Source: Owenia fusiformis (taxonomy: Eukaryota; Annelida; Polychaeta; Sabellida; Oweniidae). From it: 64,000 nucleotides of DNA. Below are positions 1 through 10,783 of the stretch, piece by piece. Below the pieces are notes generated by a model. That model had not been told where the DNA came from. It was given only the letters and a program-made list of their open reading frames with translations, and did no database searches. The position numbers were made by a program, and so were the translations under genes. The first letter of the stretch is position 1. Each line of letters opens with the position of its first letter. Location: positions 7,862,989 through 7,926,988 of the forward strand of contig CAIIXF020000006.1 in assembly GCA_903813345.2 (NCBI GenBank). Reading direction: 5' to 3'.

Positions 1-59
1 CACTAAAAAAACACTCCCCATTCTATATTCATGTTTAGCATGTACCACAGATAATCGAA

Positions 60-365
60 TACCCTTTGCATTCGTTCGACTTCACTTCTTAAAAGAGAGC
101 TCCGTCTTCACTCTTTCAAACTAAAATAAACGTGTGAACTCACTGCGCCAATCAGTGCTCGTCCGCCAAATTTGACTAACGTTCTATATATGGTCATTCC
201 TACTGACGTCATCGTTAAGCCCGGAATTGACCAATGACAATTCAGAATTTATTTTAGCCAAAACACAAACTGTCATCTGCACCTGTCGTGGGGGCGGGGC
301 TACTAAACTGTAATATGGTTTCTACTAGGCAGAGTGTAGTTTAACTAGACTCTGCATGCAGGGTA
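60..365. repeat. Dispersed repeat pieces shared with 19430-19510
   Basis: Two blocks, about 65-115 (core CTTCACTTCTTAAAAGAGAG) and about 341-366 (core CTAGACTCTGC), match the reverse complement of one continuous block at about 19430-19510. The middle of the 5' copy (about 120-340) has no counterpart at 19.4 kb, so either something was inserted here or the other copy lost sequence. Family not recognised. Confidence 0.55.
148..301 (+). promoter_or_regulatory. Promoter-like cluster (CCAAT, CRE, GC box)
   Basis: A CCAAT box lies near 148, a perfect CRE palindrome TGACGTCA at 204-211, a second CCAAT at 231-235 and the GC-box-like GGGGCGGGGC at 291-300, all within 160 bp in otherwise AT-rich DNA. 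This is upstream of, and could drive, the Death-domain gene on the plus strand. The region overlaps repeat-derived blocks, so the motifs may belong to a mobile element. No transcription start can be fixed from sequence. Confidence 0.35.
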
Positions 366-863
366 AAGATCGAACTGTATTTCCAGATGTCGAATTGTAG
401 ACAATATGAGAAAAAGTTCCCTCGAGATGGTCATGGGAACAATGAGATATTGCAATCCTGTAGGGACATCTGCCACCCATGGATCAACCAAGAAAATTAT
501 GAGGAATTGTGCTGGAATGATACTAATACAATGCAACATTGTAAAGGTTTGCACAGTTAAATACCATTGGCTTTAATCACTGATAATAATAAATGGCTCG
601 TCTGTTTCTGTTCTTTTCTTGTTGGTTTATCATTGCTTTTTGCATATTCAGGACATAAAATCTTTCTATGAACTACAATTTCACTTTTTTAATATTCAAT
701 TAAAATGTATCTACTTTTTACAGGAAACAAAATAACTTGTCAATTGAAGGTCAATTGAAACCACAAAAACAAACACTAATCTTTTGTCTGTCTGGCATAG
801 TGCTAGTATGTCATTTATCTTTAAGTCCTGTAATTTATGCTATATTTTTCTTGTTCTTTTTAG

Positions 864-1259
864 AATATGTGGATTGTATTAAACAGACACCAACTCCATC
901 TACGACAACAATAACAACAACACAAACAACAACTCCATTTATGACAACAACTCCAACAACAACACAAACATTAACTTCATCTACGGCAACGTCAACCTCA
1001 GCTACATCTACGACAATAGCATTGATGTCAACACCTATATCATCATCTGCAGCAACATCTGAAGTGGGCATTGATTTAACTTTGATCACTCTTATTCTAA
1101 CAATACTATGCACCTCAATCATTGTTCTGACACTCATAGTGGTCCTTCGTAGACACTGTATGAAAAGAAAAAAGGTGTGCACAGACCCTGAACGACCAGT
1201 GGATACTTGTAGATATTCTCCTTTGCAGTCGTCAGAAGCTATTTTAATCCATTTTGGAG
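864..1259 (+). CDS. Death-domain protein exon: stalk and transmembrane helix
   Basis: The acceptor TTCTTGTTCTTTTTAG ends at 863 and the donor GAG|GTACAG is at 1259/1260. It encodes the Thr-rich stalk, the membrane helix and the first cytoplasmic residues. The antisense frame over this region is only a shadow of the ACA/ACT repeat. Confidence 0.65.
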
Positions 1260-2626
1260 GTACAGTACACAAAAAGTTCAGAGAAAAACAACTCAAAATT
1301 TATCAATTTTGGTATAAAAACAATAGCAAATTTCTGATAAACCCTCTATAAGCTTTTAAATATCTAAACAGTCAAATAAAAAATGTTATTTCTAGTTCTA
1401 AATTGATATTGACGATTTAAGTCAATTTGAGGGTCACTGGTCAAGGTAAAAATCTAGTTCATCTTTGTTTTTCAGGATAAATGTTTTTCCACTTATCTAT
1501 GCAAATAGGTAATTAAAACATGAAAAAATATCAAAATCAAGACCTGCTTTAGCCAGTAGCATTTTACTAACATGTTTTCATGTTGAATTTTTATCATTAA
1601 AAAACTATTTCACCAAAGTCAAAATGAGAGAATCTTGACATGCAAAGCATCTACCATATTTATACCTCCATTCAAGATTGCCTCAATATGTATGATTGCC
1701 TCAATAATTTAATAATTCAATAATTTTTTCTGAAACCTTGCCTGATTTTTTCCACAAAAATGTATACATTTTTGTATTGATCTCATTTAGATAATTTACA
1801 AGACGAGCTGACAGAGATTGAACTCCTTGACATTGGCAAGAAAATGGGATACAAAATCGATGAGATTGCCATTCGACTTAATATCAGTCTACATGAGGTG
1901 GAAACAATAAAGCAGAGTAGCCCACAAAATGCCAATGACTGGGGAGTCAAAATTCTGAAAGAGTGGTGGAACAGACAAGGTAGAGATGTGAACAAAAGAA
2001 AAGTACTGGCTGCTGCCCTAAGAAAGTCTGGGAAAATTAAACTGGCTGAAGAAGTCCAAGCAAAACCGAAAGACAATATAGGTAAACAGAATCAATGTAA
2101 TATTATACCAAATGTGATCAATAATACAAAAGGATGTTTAACTAAAAAAACAGCAACTTTCGGAGTAGCAAATCCAACACACATCCAATTCCATACTGTT
2201 GCGTCATTTAATTACCCATTCAGTTTCAGTGTTTATGTTTAGACATTTAATTAGGAAAATATGAAGGTTATCATTTTGTAGCTGATATTTTGATACACTG
2301 TATAGTCTTAAACAAGCTTGTATAGAAAATTATTTAGAGCCATGATTATATGCATCACTTCAGAATGACATGAATGATATGTATCATCATCAGAACATAT
2401 TTAATTTATTCTATTGTGAAAAGAAACCAAGTTCCCAGCAAAGTATTCAGTCCTTTTATTTTCAGGTATCATAACTCATTCCATGCTTTCAACTAATAAA
2501 GCAGATGACTGCAAAGATCACCAAGAACAAGCTCTCAGAAAGAACACAAAAGTCACACAAGCTGCTTCAGAGATGCCAAAACAACACCAAATCTTCATCT
2601 GTAATAATGGACACATCAAGCATTGA
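864..2626 (+). CDS. Transmembrane Death-domain receptor-like protein, 3 exons, 5' end unresolved
   Basis: Exons 864-1259, 1791-2081 and 2466-2626 (stop TGA 2624-2626) join in phase 1 at both introns with GT-AG borders, giving about 281 codons. Order: a short Cys-containing segment (YVDC), a Thr/Ser/Pro-rich mucin-like stalk of about 60 residues, one hydrophobic helix (VGIDLTLITLILTILC onward), a basic stop-transfer RRHCMKRKK, then a cytoplasmic Death domain in exon 2 (LLDIGKKMGYKIDEIA, NDWGVKILKEWWNRQG, VLAAALRKSGKIKLAEEV) and a polar 50-residue tail. Death domains recruit adaptors by homotypic contact in apoptosis and NF-kB signalling. That role is inferred. No extracellular ligand-binding domain is visible. 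The first exon, with signal peptide, is either a missed short exon or upstream of the window. The reading frame stays open upstream to 724, but 864 follows a strong pyrimidine tract and is preferred. Confidence 0.7.
1791..2081 (+). CDS. Death-domain protein exon: Death domain
   Basis: The acceptor TCTCATTTAG ends at 1790 and the donor ATAG|GTAAAC is at 2081/2082. The exon carries almost the whole Death domain, including the Trp residues of NDWGV and EWWNRQG. It joins the preceding exon through a split Asp codon (G|AT). Confidence 0.75.
2466..2626 (+). CDS. Death-domain protein terminal exon
   Basis: The acceptor TTTTATTTTCAG ends at 2465. A split Gly codon then 52 codons of polar sequence run to TGA at 2624-2626. 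No domain is recognised in this tail. Confidence 0.6.
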
Positions 2627-2870
2627 CACTTGCCTGTCGTAAAGATATTTTTGAAGTTGACTCAGATAGCTCAATGATATATGATCTAATGCTATGCATG
2701 TCCTTTGACAAAATCAGACAAAAACACTTGGCATCCAAAGTCAATCTTCACGGACATAACAGAACTAAATTGCAATGATTTGAGAACTTGTCATAATACA
2801 TGTATGATATTTTTGCAGAGTGTAAATATTGTATATAATATAAACTTGCATGTTGGATATTATGAGGTTA

Positions 2871-3092
2871 TATAATGGTTGATTCCGTATATCGTGTTTA
2901 TACTCAAGTGAGTATATGATATATTCACGAGTGACTTTTTTTTTTCTTCAATTCAATTCAATTTATTATTCAATTCTAGTTTTCATACAATATTAATTTA
3001 CAAGTGATATGAAAAGGACACCCCGAGGAAACGAGTGAATATATCATATACTCACGAGAGTATAACGATATACAAAATCGACCATTATATGA
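2871..3092. mobile_element. Foldback element interrupted at its centre
   Basis: Arms 2871-2934 and 3031-3092 are imperfect reverse complements (shared core GTGAGTATATGATATATTCA). Removing 2935-3030 and one copy of the 8-bp duplication restores one near-perfect palindrome. Confidence 0.7.
2935..3030 (-). mobile_element. Short LINE 3'-tail insertion
   Basis: On the minus strand this 96-bp segment begins CCTCGGGGTGTCC and ends in an A-rich tail, like the 3' end of the LINE at 3624-4883 (CCCCTGGGGTGTC then poly-A). It is bounded by the 8-bp direct repeat ACGAGTGA at 2927-2934 and 3031-3038, the expected target-site duplication. It is a severely 5'-truncated retrotransposition event. Confidence 0.65.
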
Positions 3093-3097
3093 TCTTA

Positions 3098-3308
3098 TTA
3101 TCCCACCCTAATCTTTAATCAATAAAAGGTTAATCTAAAGTCAGCAGTTGTATATCAAGTCGAAGAATTGTATATGCTGCCCAGGAGTTGTATACGCTAT
3201 TCAGGAGTTGTATATCGTTCTCAAGAGTTATATACGATGAGTGTTGGTTTTATATTGCAGTTATACAATGCTATTATACAATCATACAAAGCACTTAGGG
3301 TGGGATAA
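3098..3308. mobile_element. Small inverted-repeat element with internal minisatellite
   Basis: Perfect 14-bp terminal inverted repeats TTATCCCACCCTAA (3098-3111) and TTAGGGTGGGATAA (3295-3308) bound 211 bp. Inside are four to five degenerate copies of a roughly 25-bp unit around GAGTTGTATA. There is no coding capacity. Confidence 0.65.
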
Positions 3309-3623
3309 ACATGTATATATATGTATTACAGACATGACATTTGCCATTGTTGGATATTATAGAACAAAGTCAATTTTAAGTACATTCATAAACATATCAC
3401 TTACTTTTTAAAGATTTTTATTAACAAGAAAACTGTGAGTATACATATACACCCTATGCAGACAGAGCCTGTGGGAAATATTGGGTGCGGAGCAAATGAG
3501 CGGAGGGTGCGGAGCTAACGGTCATTTTTGAATTTAAATTTGGGATATTTCTGAAACTAAGCTGTTTTGGGACTTTAAATATACCAAGATATGTGTATTT
3601 GACACCAAATATCAATACAATTG

Positions 3624-4883
3624 ATTTGTGTCCCGCAGGGCTCTATATTAGGCCCGGTACTATTTATTCTTTATGTGAATGACCTAATCTCCACTAGCAA
3701 TTTATTCAAATATACAATTTTTGCTGATGACACAAACATCTTATGCTCTGACAAAAATATTAACACTTTAGTTGATAATGTTAACAATGAACTGAAAACT
3801 GTAGATGATTGGTTCCGGGCTAATAAGCTTTCATTGAATATTGATAAAACCAACTTTATGGTTTTTACAACTTCTCAAAACATGGTACCGAATGATATTT
3901 TAATCAAAATTAGAGACTCAAACATTAAGCGTGTCTTTTCAACTAATTTCCTTGGTGTTATAATAGATCAGAATTTAAACTGGAAAGAACATATTCGCAA
4001 AATTGCACTGAAAGTTTCAAAAACCATTGGTACTCTATTTCGAATTAAACACAAACTCAACATGAAATCTTTAATGAATATATATTACTCACTTATCTAC
4101 TCACACTTGCAATATTGTATCCCGATTTGGGGTGGGGCAGGAAAGACACATATTGATACTCTATTAAAATTACAGAAAAGATTTGTCCGTTTGGCTACTA
4201 ATAGTGAATATAATAAAGCACCATCCTCACCTCTATTCCGTACATTAAATATACTTAAGATAAATGATATTTATAAACTCAATGTTCTCACCTTTACTTA
4301 CAAATGCATCAACCGTCCAGACAATTTTCCTAATGATTTATTCGGTAATTATTTTCAAGCAAATCATCGCGTACATGACTACAACACAAGGCAGACTAGC
4401 AATCTTCATATTTCCAAATTTAGAACTAACCATGGCAAAAGAAGCATTAAGACTCAAGGGGCACTAATGTGGAATTCAGCTCCAGATAACATCAAAAATT
4501 CCAAAACCTTTCAGATTTTAAAGTGTGCTTTTAAAAGACACGTTATTAGTCGCTATGATTAGTACTCTGTACTACCTTTAAACAGATGCACCGGTATCCA
4601 TAAATCAATTTTATATCTTTCAACTATATCATGTTAAACATTTTACTTATACTGTTTACCAGCTTGGCTTACCTGATTTAATTTAAATTTTGATGACACA
4701 TTGTAAATTCAAGAGTATATGCACCTAAATTTAAAACAATTTATAAAGAATTACAACTTAATGATAAATGATATGCAATTTTAAAATGTTCTAGCTTGTG
4801 ATAAGCCATACACCCCCTGGGGTGTCTTTATCATTATTATGTAAATATGATTTTAATAAATAAAAAAAAAAAAAAAAAAAAAA
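3624..4883 (+). mobile_element. 5'-truncated LINE (jockey/CR1-like superfamily)
   Basis: The element starts directly in the reverse-transcriptase palm and runs through the C-terminal region, a 3' UTR with CCCCTGGGGTGTCTTTATC, an AATAAA and a poly-A run at about 4861-4885. The target was the left arm of a foldback. AATTG flanks both sides (3619-3623 and 4884-4888), a minimal target duplication. The clade is inferred from the motif style only. Confidence 0.8.
3627..4562 (+). pseudogene. Reverse transcriptase C-terminal part (LINE remnant)
   Basis: One open frame of about 310 codons ends at TAG 4560-4562. Visible are PQGSILGPVLFILYVNDL, the catalytic box FADDTNIL, a thumb-like block ANKLSLNIDKTNFMVF, FLGVIIDQNLNWKEHI and the post-RT region YSLIYSHLQYCIPIWG. 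The endonuclease and N-terminal RT fingers are lost by 5' truncation, so it cannot retrotranspose itself. The lack of internal stops suggests a recent insertion. Confidence 0.85.
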
Positions 4884-5762
4884 AATTGTGAAAATAGTAG
4901 CGCAATTCATTCTATAGCGACGCAGTGTGCCTTAAACCTTTCTCAGACCTATATCTTTTGAAATTATCCTTTTAATACTGAGTCCCCAGCATTCATAAAA
5001 AATGGTGTTCAAGGTACACTATCTATACAAATTATTTTTGCATCTTGGAAGCCAGGCAGTATCTGTGTGATTTTATAAAAATTCGGAAATGTTTTTCAGA
5101 TATGAGCCCCCTCTAAATATTGGGTGCGGAGCAGCTCCATAAACGTACCTCCGCTTATAAAATGAATTGCACTACTATTTTCACAATTTTATTGATATTT
5201 GGTGTCAAATACACATATCTTGGTATATTTGAAGTCCCAAAACGGCTTAGTTTCAGAAATATCCCAATTTTAAATTCAAAAATGACCGTTAGCTCCGCAC
5301 CCTCCGCTCATTTGCGCCGCACCCAATATTTCCCACAGGCTCTGTCTGCATAGGGTGATATATAATATATCATCAGTGGCAACACTGTGACGAGTATAAT
5401 TTTTCATTGGTCGATTGCCACTTGTCGAGTGATAGAAAAATCCCAAGACCCACACTGAGACATGCAAGTAGTTCTAGTCACCTGGGATTAGTTTTAATGT
5501 ACATATGTTTTTATTAATTTTTAAGATTCTGGCAAATAGTCATGCCGAATGCTTTGAATAAAATGCTTATAAGACCACCAAATTATTGTGATGTGTAAAT
5601 GTGATAATATAAATATTTTTGCATAATATATTTTAAGCAATAAACATTTTATACATTTGATATACAGAACTTTACATGCTTGTTTTATGTACAATCATTG
5701 GATCCTGTAGCAGGAATGGATATTAATGAATTGTTGTCAAAAGTCAGTTGGTAATGTCAATA

Positions 5763-6520
5763 TACAGGGTGTTAAAAAAACGCAACCCAAGAAATCGCTA
5801 TATCTTGGAAAATACTCATTCAATCATGTTCATTTTTTCAGGAAAGAAAGAAGAGACTGTGTATGTATAGCCCCTGTTGTTAGTTAGTTGTAAAACATGA
5901 TGCCTTGAACACCTGCTCAAAAGACAGTTGAACTAGAAAAATACGAAAAACCCTAGTCAGGGGTGACAACAAATAACTTCCTAACCATAGTGTTTTGGCT
6001 TTTCAAATTTGGCACAAATCATCTTCATTCAATGTATGGTAAATCTGTACAGTGAAATCAAAATCACTCAAGGGACTTTACAGTTATGGTCGAAATGCTT
6101 TCAAAATGCAGCCAAACGCCCTGGTTCAGGCAGACTTAAGAAGGTATTTTGACCATGACTGTAAAGTCCCTGGAGTGATTTTGATTTCACTGTACAGATT
6201 TACCATACATTGAATAAAGATGATTTGTGCCAAATTTGAAAAGCCAAAACACTATGGCCAATCCACAAATTCAGCACACATTGAATGAGGATAATTTGTG
6301 CTAAATCTGAAGTGCCAAGACACTATGGTTAGAAGGTTATTCTGTTTTATTGCTTTGGCAGTCTCCTCTTACTGCATTTTTCGCATGTTTCTAATACTAA
6401 TGTCTTTTGAGCAGGTGTCCAAGGCATCGTGTTTTTATTTCCTGAAAAAATGAACACAATTGGATTAGTATTTTCTAAGATATAACAATTTCTTTGGGTT
6501 GCGTTTTTTTACACCCTGTA
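5763..6520. mobile_element. TA-flanked inverted-repeat element with nested hairpin
   Basis: Ends TACAGGGTGTTAAAAAAACG (5763) and the inverted counterpart ACACCCTGTA (6511-6520) extend into arms of about 100 bp. TA at both borders and the CAGGGTGT terminus fit a non-autonomous Tc1/mariner-type element. Inside, 5985-6096 and 6145-6257 form a second inverted repeat of about 112 bp with a 48-bp loop. A third, weaker partial copy lies at about 6257-6335. No transposase frame. Confidence 0.75.
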
Positions 6521-6682
6521 TTCCCTGTTTATGGGTCACATCAACAAGTACTTCACAATAGCAATAGTCACATGTCATTACCCAAGTCAAGAGCAAGAAG
6601 GCAGTCTGTTATAGCTCCAGCTCCTCCCTATCCTCAGCCTAACAATTTCTTGAATATAATTAATAAGGAGCTCCAGACCGAT

Positions 6683-7351
6683 AACCTGGGATAGGTCAGC
6701 TCATAATGCAGCAGGGGGAAAAATTTGTGTTGAGTAAGGTAGATATCAGTCGTTAAAGACCATGAATGGTGTACCCACACTTACACTGATAAGCCCTCAA
6801 TGTTGTAGCTTCTCAACCATCAAGAAGTAAAAGCGTGGGAGACATACATTTCTGTTCAGACTACATTCCAATCTATCAAGTGAAAGATATATTGTACCGG
6901 AAGCTGAGTTAATTAATACAGAACTCAATACATGTTTGTGTCTATCAGTACAAAATCATATGCATTAAAGAAGTCATGATGATGACAGCTCAAGAAATCA
7001 ATCATTCAATTTTGAAATCTGAATCTCATTTCAAAATCACTCCTTAACACTTATCCCACTTATCTCTTCCATGAATATAAAGTCAACAGGGCATTAACAT
7101 GCAAAATGTCACCACCCACCATTTGTTACAGATGGCGACCAAGGACAGCCAAACCCCAAATGCCATCCACAAAAAGATGAAGACTATAACAATATGTCAC
7201 CACTTCCACATGATTGTCAAATGAAACTTAGTCGGCAATCAATGTGGCAAGAAATATGATTATGTAAATAGAAATAAAACCCTGGCCTCAAAAACGAGTT
7301 ATTCACTCTATTTTTCCCCTGCTGCATTATGAGCTGACCTATCCCAAGTTA
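6683..7351. mobile_element. Inverted-repeat element, about 670 bp
   Basis: The left end reads GATAGGTCAGCTCATAATGC (about 6690-6709) inside AACCTGGGATAGG...GCAGGGGGAAAAA. The right end (about 7303-7351) is its reverse complement with few differences. The interior includes ATGTCACCACCCACC and CAATATGTCACCACTTCC, related to modules at 33.9-34.0, 35.2 and 37.3 kb. Confidence 0.65.
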
Positions 7352-8084
7352 TTCACTCGGACGCTGTGCATTCTTTAAAATAAAACTTATTATCTTATGT
7401 TGCTACCATTCTGATACTCAGACCATCTCTGCAATGCACAGAAAGGAATCTGAGAAAAGGCTGTGATATCTCATGATGTGTTGCTACCTGCAGTATTGAG
7501 CTAGGATAACCTACAAATTCTCCTCCATGTTATGCATGTTCACTGTCTAAACTGTACATGTGCATTACAAACATTAAAAATTCCAACAACCATTTCATTT
7601 ATTAATCTGAATTTCCTTTAGGCAAGAGATTGGGTTTAACTTCCTTGCAATACATTACCCAATGGCCTTGATTTTGGTTACTACGGGAACCATTTCTAAT
7701 TAAATGTTTCTATCCATCCTTCAAGATCGGTCCTTCACTGCTTTCATAGCAGATCATGCCCTTCACGCAAGCCTGTGTACTTTCATTTTACCCAACGCAA
7801 AAAAAGGCGCGTTTCTATTGGTCAACGCAACTGAACGCGTTGAGCTTTTTACCCATTCAGAGCGTTCGTTTCAAGAACCTTATAAATAATTCATATCCAA
7901 TATGTCGGCCTCCATGTAATGCAATGAATTACTCTTGGGCCAAGGATGGTTTCTATCATACTAAATGTTTTTGGGATATTAATAAGGCATTCTATGCTGA
8001 GCATTCTGTGAAAATTCTATTAGAATATATTCAAAAAATAAAGAAACTGGATAGATATCATGAGAAGTTTATGATCAATACTAG
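7352..8084. other. Spacer without supportable gene
   Basis: AT-rich sequence. An open frame at 7756-8145 has no recognisable domain and runs into a dispersed repeat. An ATTGG (inverted CCAAT) near 7817 and a TATAAATA near 7881 could be promoter debris. Nothing else is seen. Confidence 0.3.
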
Positions 8085-9480
8085 AAATCAGCAACTCCAC
8101 CGAGTAGCAAATCCCAACAAAACTATATTCATGAATCTGTATTAATATATGTCACAATGTAATATTTATAATCTACTATACCCTTGATTAAATTGGCAGA
8201 TATTAAAAGTCATACATTAGAGATATATCAGAATTTTCAATTTAAAGGCAGAATCAGATCTATAGGGGTAACAAAATTACAAGCAACATAGACAAATAAC
8301 CTACCAATCTATTACTTACAATCTCAAATACAATATATCCCAAAAGATTCACGATATGTTGTAAATTGATGAAGTTATTATAGATTCAAAGTGTAAGAAT
8401 GGGTGAAAAATGTTTAAATTCTCCCAAATAATGAGAATGGTAAGTATTCTTAAAGAAAAAATACATTATTGTAAAAATCTTTTCCTAAAACAAAGTGTGC
8501 ACTTTGGGGATTTTTAGAAAATAGACATTACAAGGAATGACACAAGCCAGAAATATTCTCAGATTGAAACAATTTTTTGTAGGCCTGCTCGCTATATCTG
8601 ATTGTCTCTTTAAGCATTTGGGTGACCTGAGTGAGGAGTTTCAAAGGCTCAAATCATATAGACAAATCAATATTTGAGATCTATTAATGTAACCATATTT
8701 TGAAGAGATATTTTGAAGTACCAGTAATAGCGAAATCTTGCTCTAGGCAGCCATTTTGAATTTTCTGAAGCAAGAATGAGAAAAAGAACACCATAATTGA
8801 GATCTAATTCTAAAACTCCTTCAATCTGAGTATAATATAGCCATACTTTGAAGAGATCAGGATATTATTGCGAAATCCCACATAAAGCGGCCATTTTGAA
8901 TTTTACGAGGCCTGAATCAGAAAAACAATACAATATTTGTAATCTACTCAATTTCCTTTCATCTGAGTACAATAAAGCTATAATACTTCAAAAAGATCTC
9001 AAAATTAACAACCATATACACATACCGTCCAACCATACATGTCCCCTGGGGGTCAGGCTGAAAAACTTGGAATATATATGAAATAGATAGATGTTGTGAA
9101 TATACATGTACTACCAAATTTCAAACAATAATATTCATTACTTTGGTTTGAAATGAAAAAACATAAGATTTTTGCCAAATATTCACACAGTTTCTAAAGT
9201 GGTGGCCATCTTGAAAAAAAATATTTGCATAAAACTATCCATCAATATATCTTTCCACCCAAATATGAAACAAATCTGTCCAATTGTAATCGAGTTATCT
9301 TCCGCATGGATGGATGGACTGATGGACTGACTGACGGACAGATGGAGGGCTTCACTATATCCCAACTGAACTTTGTCATTCGTTGGGATAATTATAAATG
9401 GCTTTCCAAAATACAAATTCCTCAACATGTAGAATTCAAGAACCCCAACCTAATATATTGTACACATCATTATCTTGAAT
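8085..9480. repeat. Dispersed repeat, copy 1
   Basis: It starts CAGCAACTCCACCGAGTAGC and ends with a GGATGGATGGACTGATGGAC run followed by GAGGGCTTCACTATATCC. The same order of blocks recurs at about 34022-34980, and GGCCATTTTGA blocks lie in between in both. It is probably a non-autonomous interspersed element, family unknown. Small open frames inside are not supported as genes. Confidence 0.55.
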
Positions 9481-9766
9481 GACCAATCTTTACCCTGGAC
9501 ACTAAAGGTGAGCAGTAATTAGATGTGACCTATTTGAGAGACGCAAAATCAGTCTCTTAATGGGAGCTTATCGAATCACAGCTTGGTATTCCCAACTATG
9601 ATAATGTATTGCTCAATTTATAGCATTTGCTTTTCATGATTGGAATTAGGATAATGTATTGCTCAGTTTATAGCATTTGTTTTTCACGACTGGAATACCA
9701 ACTAAAATTTACTTCAAGTGACGGAATCAAAAATACATTTCTAACACGTCATAAAACATCAATGTA

Positions 9767-10783
9767 CGAGGCCCGATCAGAAAGTAAGTAACCAACTGTT
9801 CTCATTTTTTCCTACTTCATTCAATCACATTGAATTTTTTACGGATGATGTAGAAAATATTAACCTATTAAAGAAGACCAAGGACAATGGGTTAGCGTCA
9901 ATGCCATTGTTATGGCTGTTGCTATGGTGATGATTGTTTTGGGTAGGCGGGGCACCCTTTTGTAAGCGGCTTTGGAAGATGGTTTGTTGAGTTTTTTTAC
10001 ATGCCATATTCCTCCAAATGACCTAACAATTTTTTATGCAAGAATGAATAATTTGTTTCATGTATTATCACAATGGTAACTACGCTCCATTCCCTCATTT
10101 ATAAGTCATCGGCACAAAGATACCAAGGGTATATCTGTCATAATGATGGTCATGATTCAGTCACAGTTTCAATCCAGTCAAATGTTGTTGAAGGGGGGTT
10201 TTACTGGCATGATAACAATGGTCCACCTCCACAGAGTCAACATTACCAAAGATACAGTAGATATAACCTTTTCTATGGCCACACAACTACCCCAGGCTCA
10301 CTATTCCCCAGACCTGGCTCCACGTGACTATATTCTTTCCAAATGAAAAGATGTTGTTAGGGAGAGTCCGTTTGGACAGAAATAAGGCCATCATTAAAGC
10401 TTTCAATAGCAGTTTGCACTCATTGAATGGCGCCATGTTGCACTTCTTTAAGGACGGAGTGAAACATTGCCTCAACTGCATTGACTTTGGTAGCAATTAA
10501 TTTGAAGGACTTTGTGCTAAAATGTAGTCTTACATTTGAATTTGATATATTTTGAGGTATTACAACATGTAGAAAAACTCTACAAATTATCTCAAACGCC
10601 ACTTAAAACAGGGTGCCCCACCTACCCAAAACAATTGTCACCATAGCAACAGCAATAACCCATTGTCCTTGGTCTTCTTTAATAGGTTAATATTTTCTAC
10701 ATCATCTGTGAAAATTTCAATGTGATTGAATAAAATATGAAGAAATAAGAGCAGTTGGTTACTTACTTTCTGATCGGGCCTCG
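9767..10783 (+). mobile_element. Degenerate mariner-like transposon, copy 1
   Basis: TA target duplications (9765-9766, 10784-10785) flank ends CGAGGCCCGATCAGAAAGTA and its reverse complement. Inverted similarity extends about 220 bp inward (AAAGAAGACCAAGGACAATG in both arms). The total is 1,017 bp, shorter than an autonomous mariner. The terminus style and transposase remnant place it in mariner. Confidence 0.85.
10140..10530 (+). pseudogene. Mariner transposase remnant
   Basis: Fragments in shifting frames read HYSPDLAPRDYILS (block around the third catalytic Asp, family motif YSPDLAPxD) and downstream RVRLDRNKAIIKAF then HFFKDGVKHCLNCIDFG, ending near YFEG-type sequence, matching the C-terminal third of mariner transposases. 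Frameshifts and stops make it inactive, and the N-terminal DNA-binding region is absent. Confidence 0.8.

Larger units (their letters stand above)
3450..5357. mobile_element. Long-arm foldback element split by a LINE
   Basis: The left arm (3450-3623, continuing at 4884-4913) and the right arm (about 5150-5357) are near-identical inverted copies of roughly 200 bp, beginning CACCCTATGCAGACAGAGCC. The original element was about 650 bp before the LINE inserted in its left arm. The motif ATTGGGTGCGGAGCA recurs inside at about 5117. Family unknown. Confidence 0.75.

Noticed and set aside
593-658. Signal-peptide-like short ORF starting MARLFLFFSCWFIIAFC upstream of the Death-domain exon
   Set aside because: It ends in a stop after 21 codons, and the only phase-1 GT donors inside it (600, 621) are poor, so I could not join it convincingly to the exon at 864.
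835-1296. Minus-strand 153-codon Val-rich ORF
   Set aside because: Shadow of the ACA/ACT-rich stalk of the Death-domain protein, with no domain or splice support.
7756-8145. 129-codon ORF
   Set aside because: Its 3' third is the start of a dispersed repeat also seen at 34022, and the rest shows no domain.
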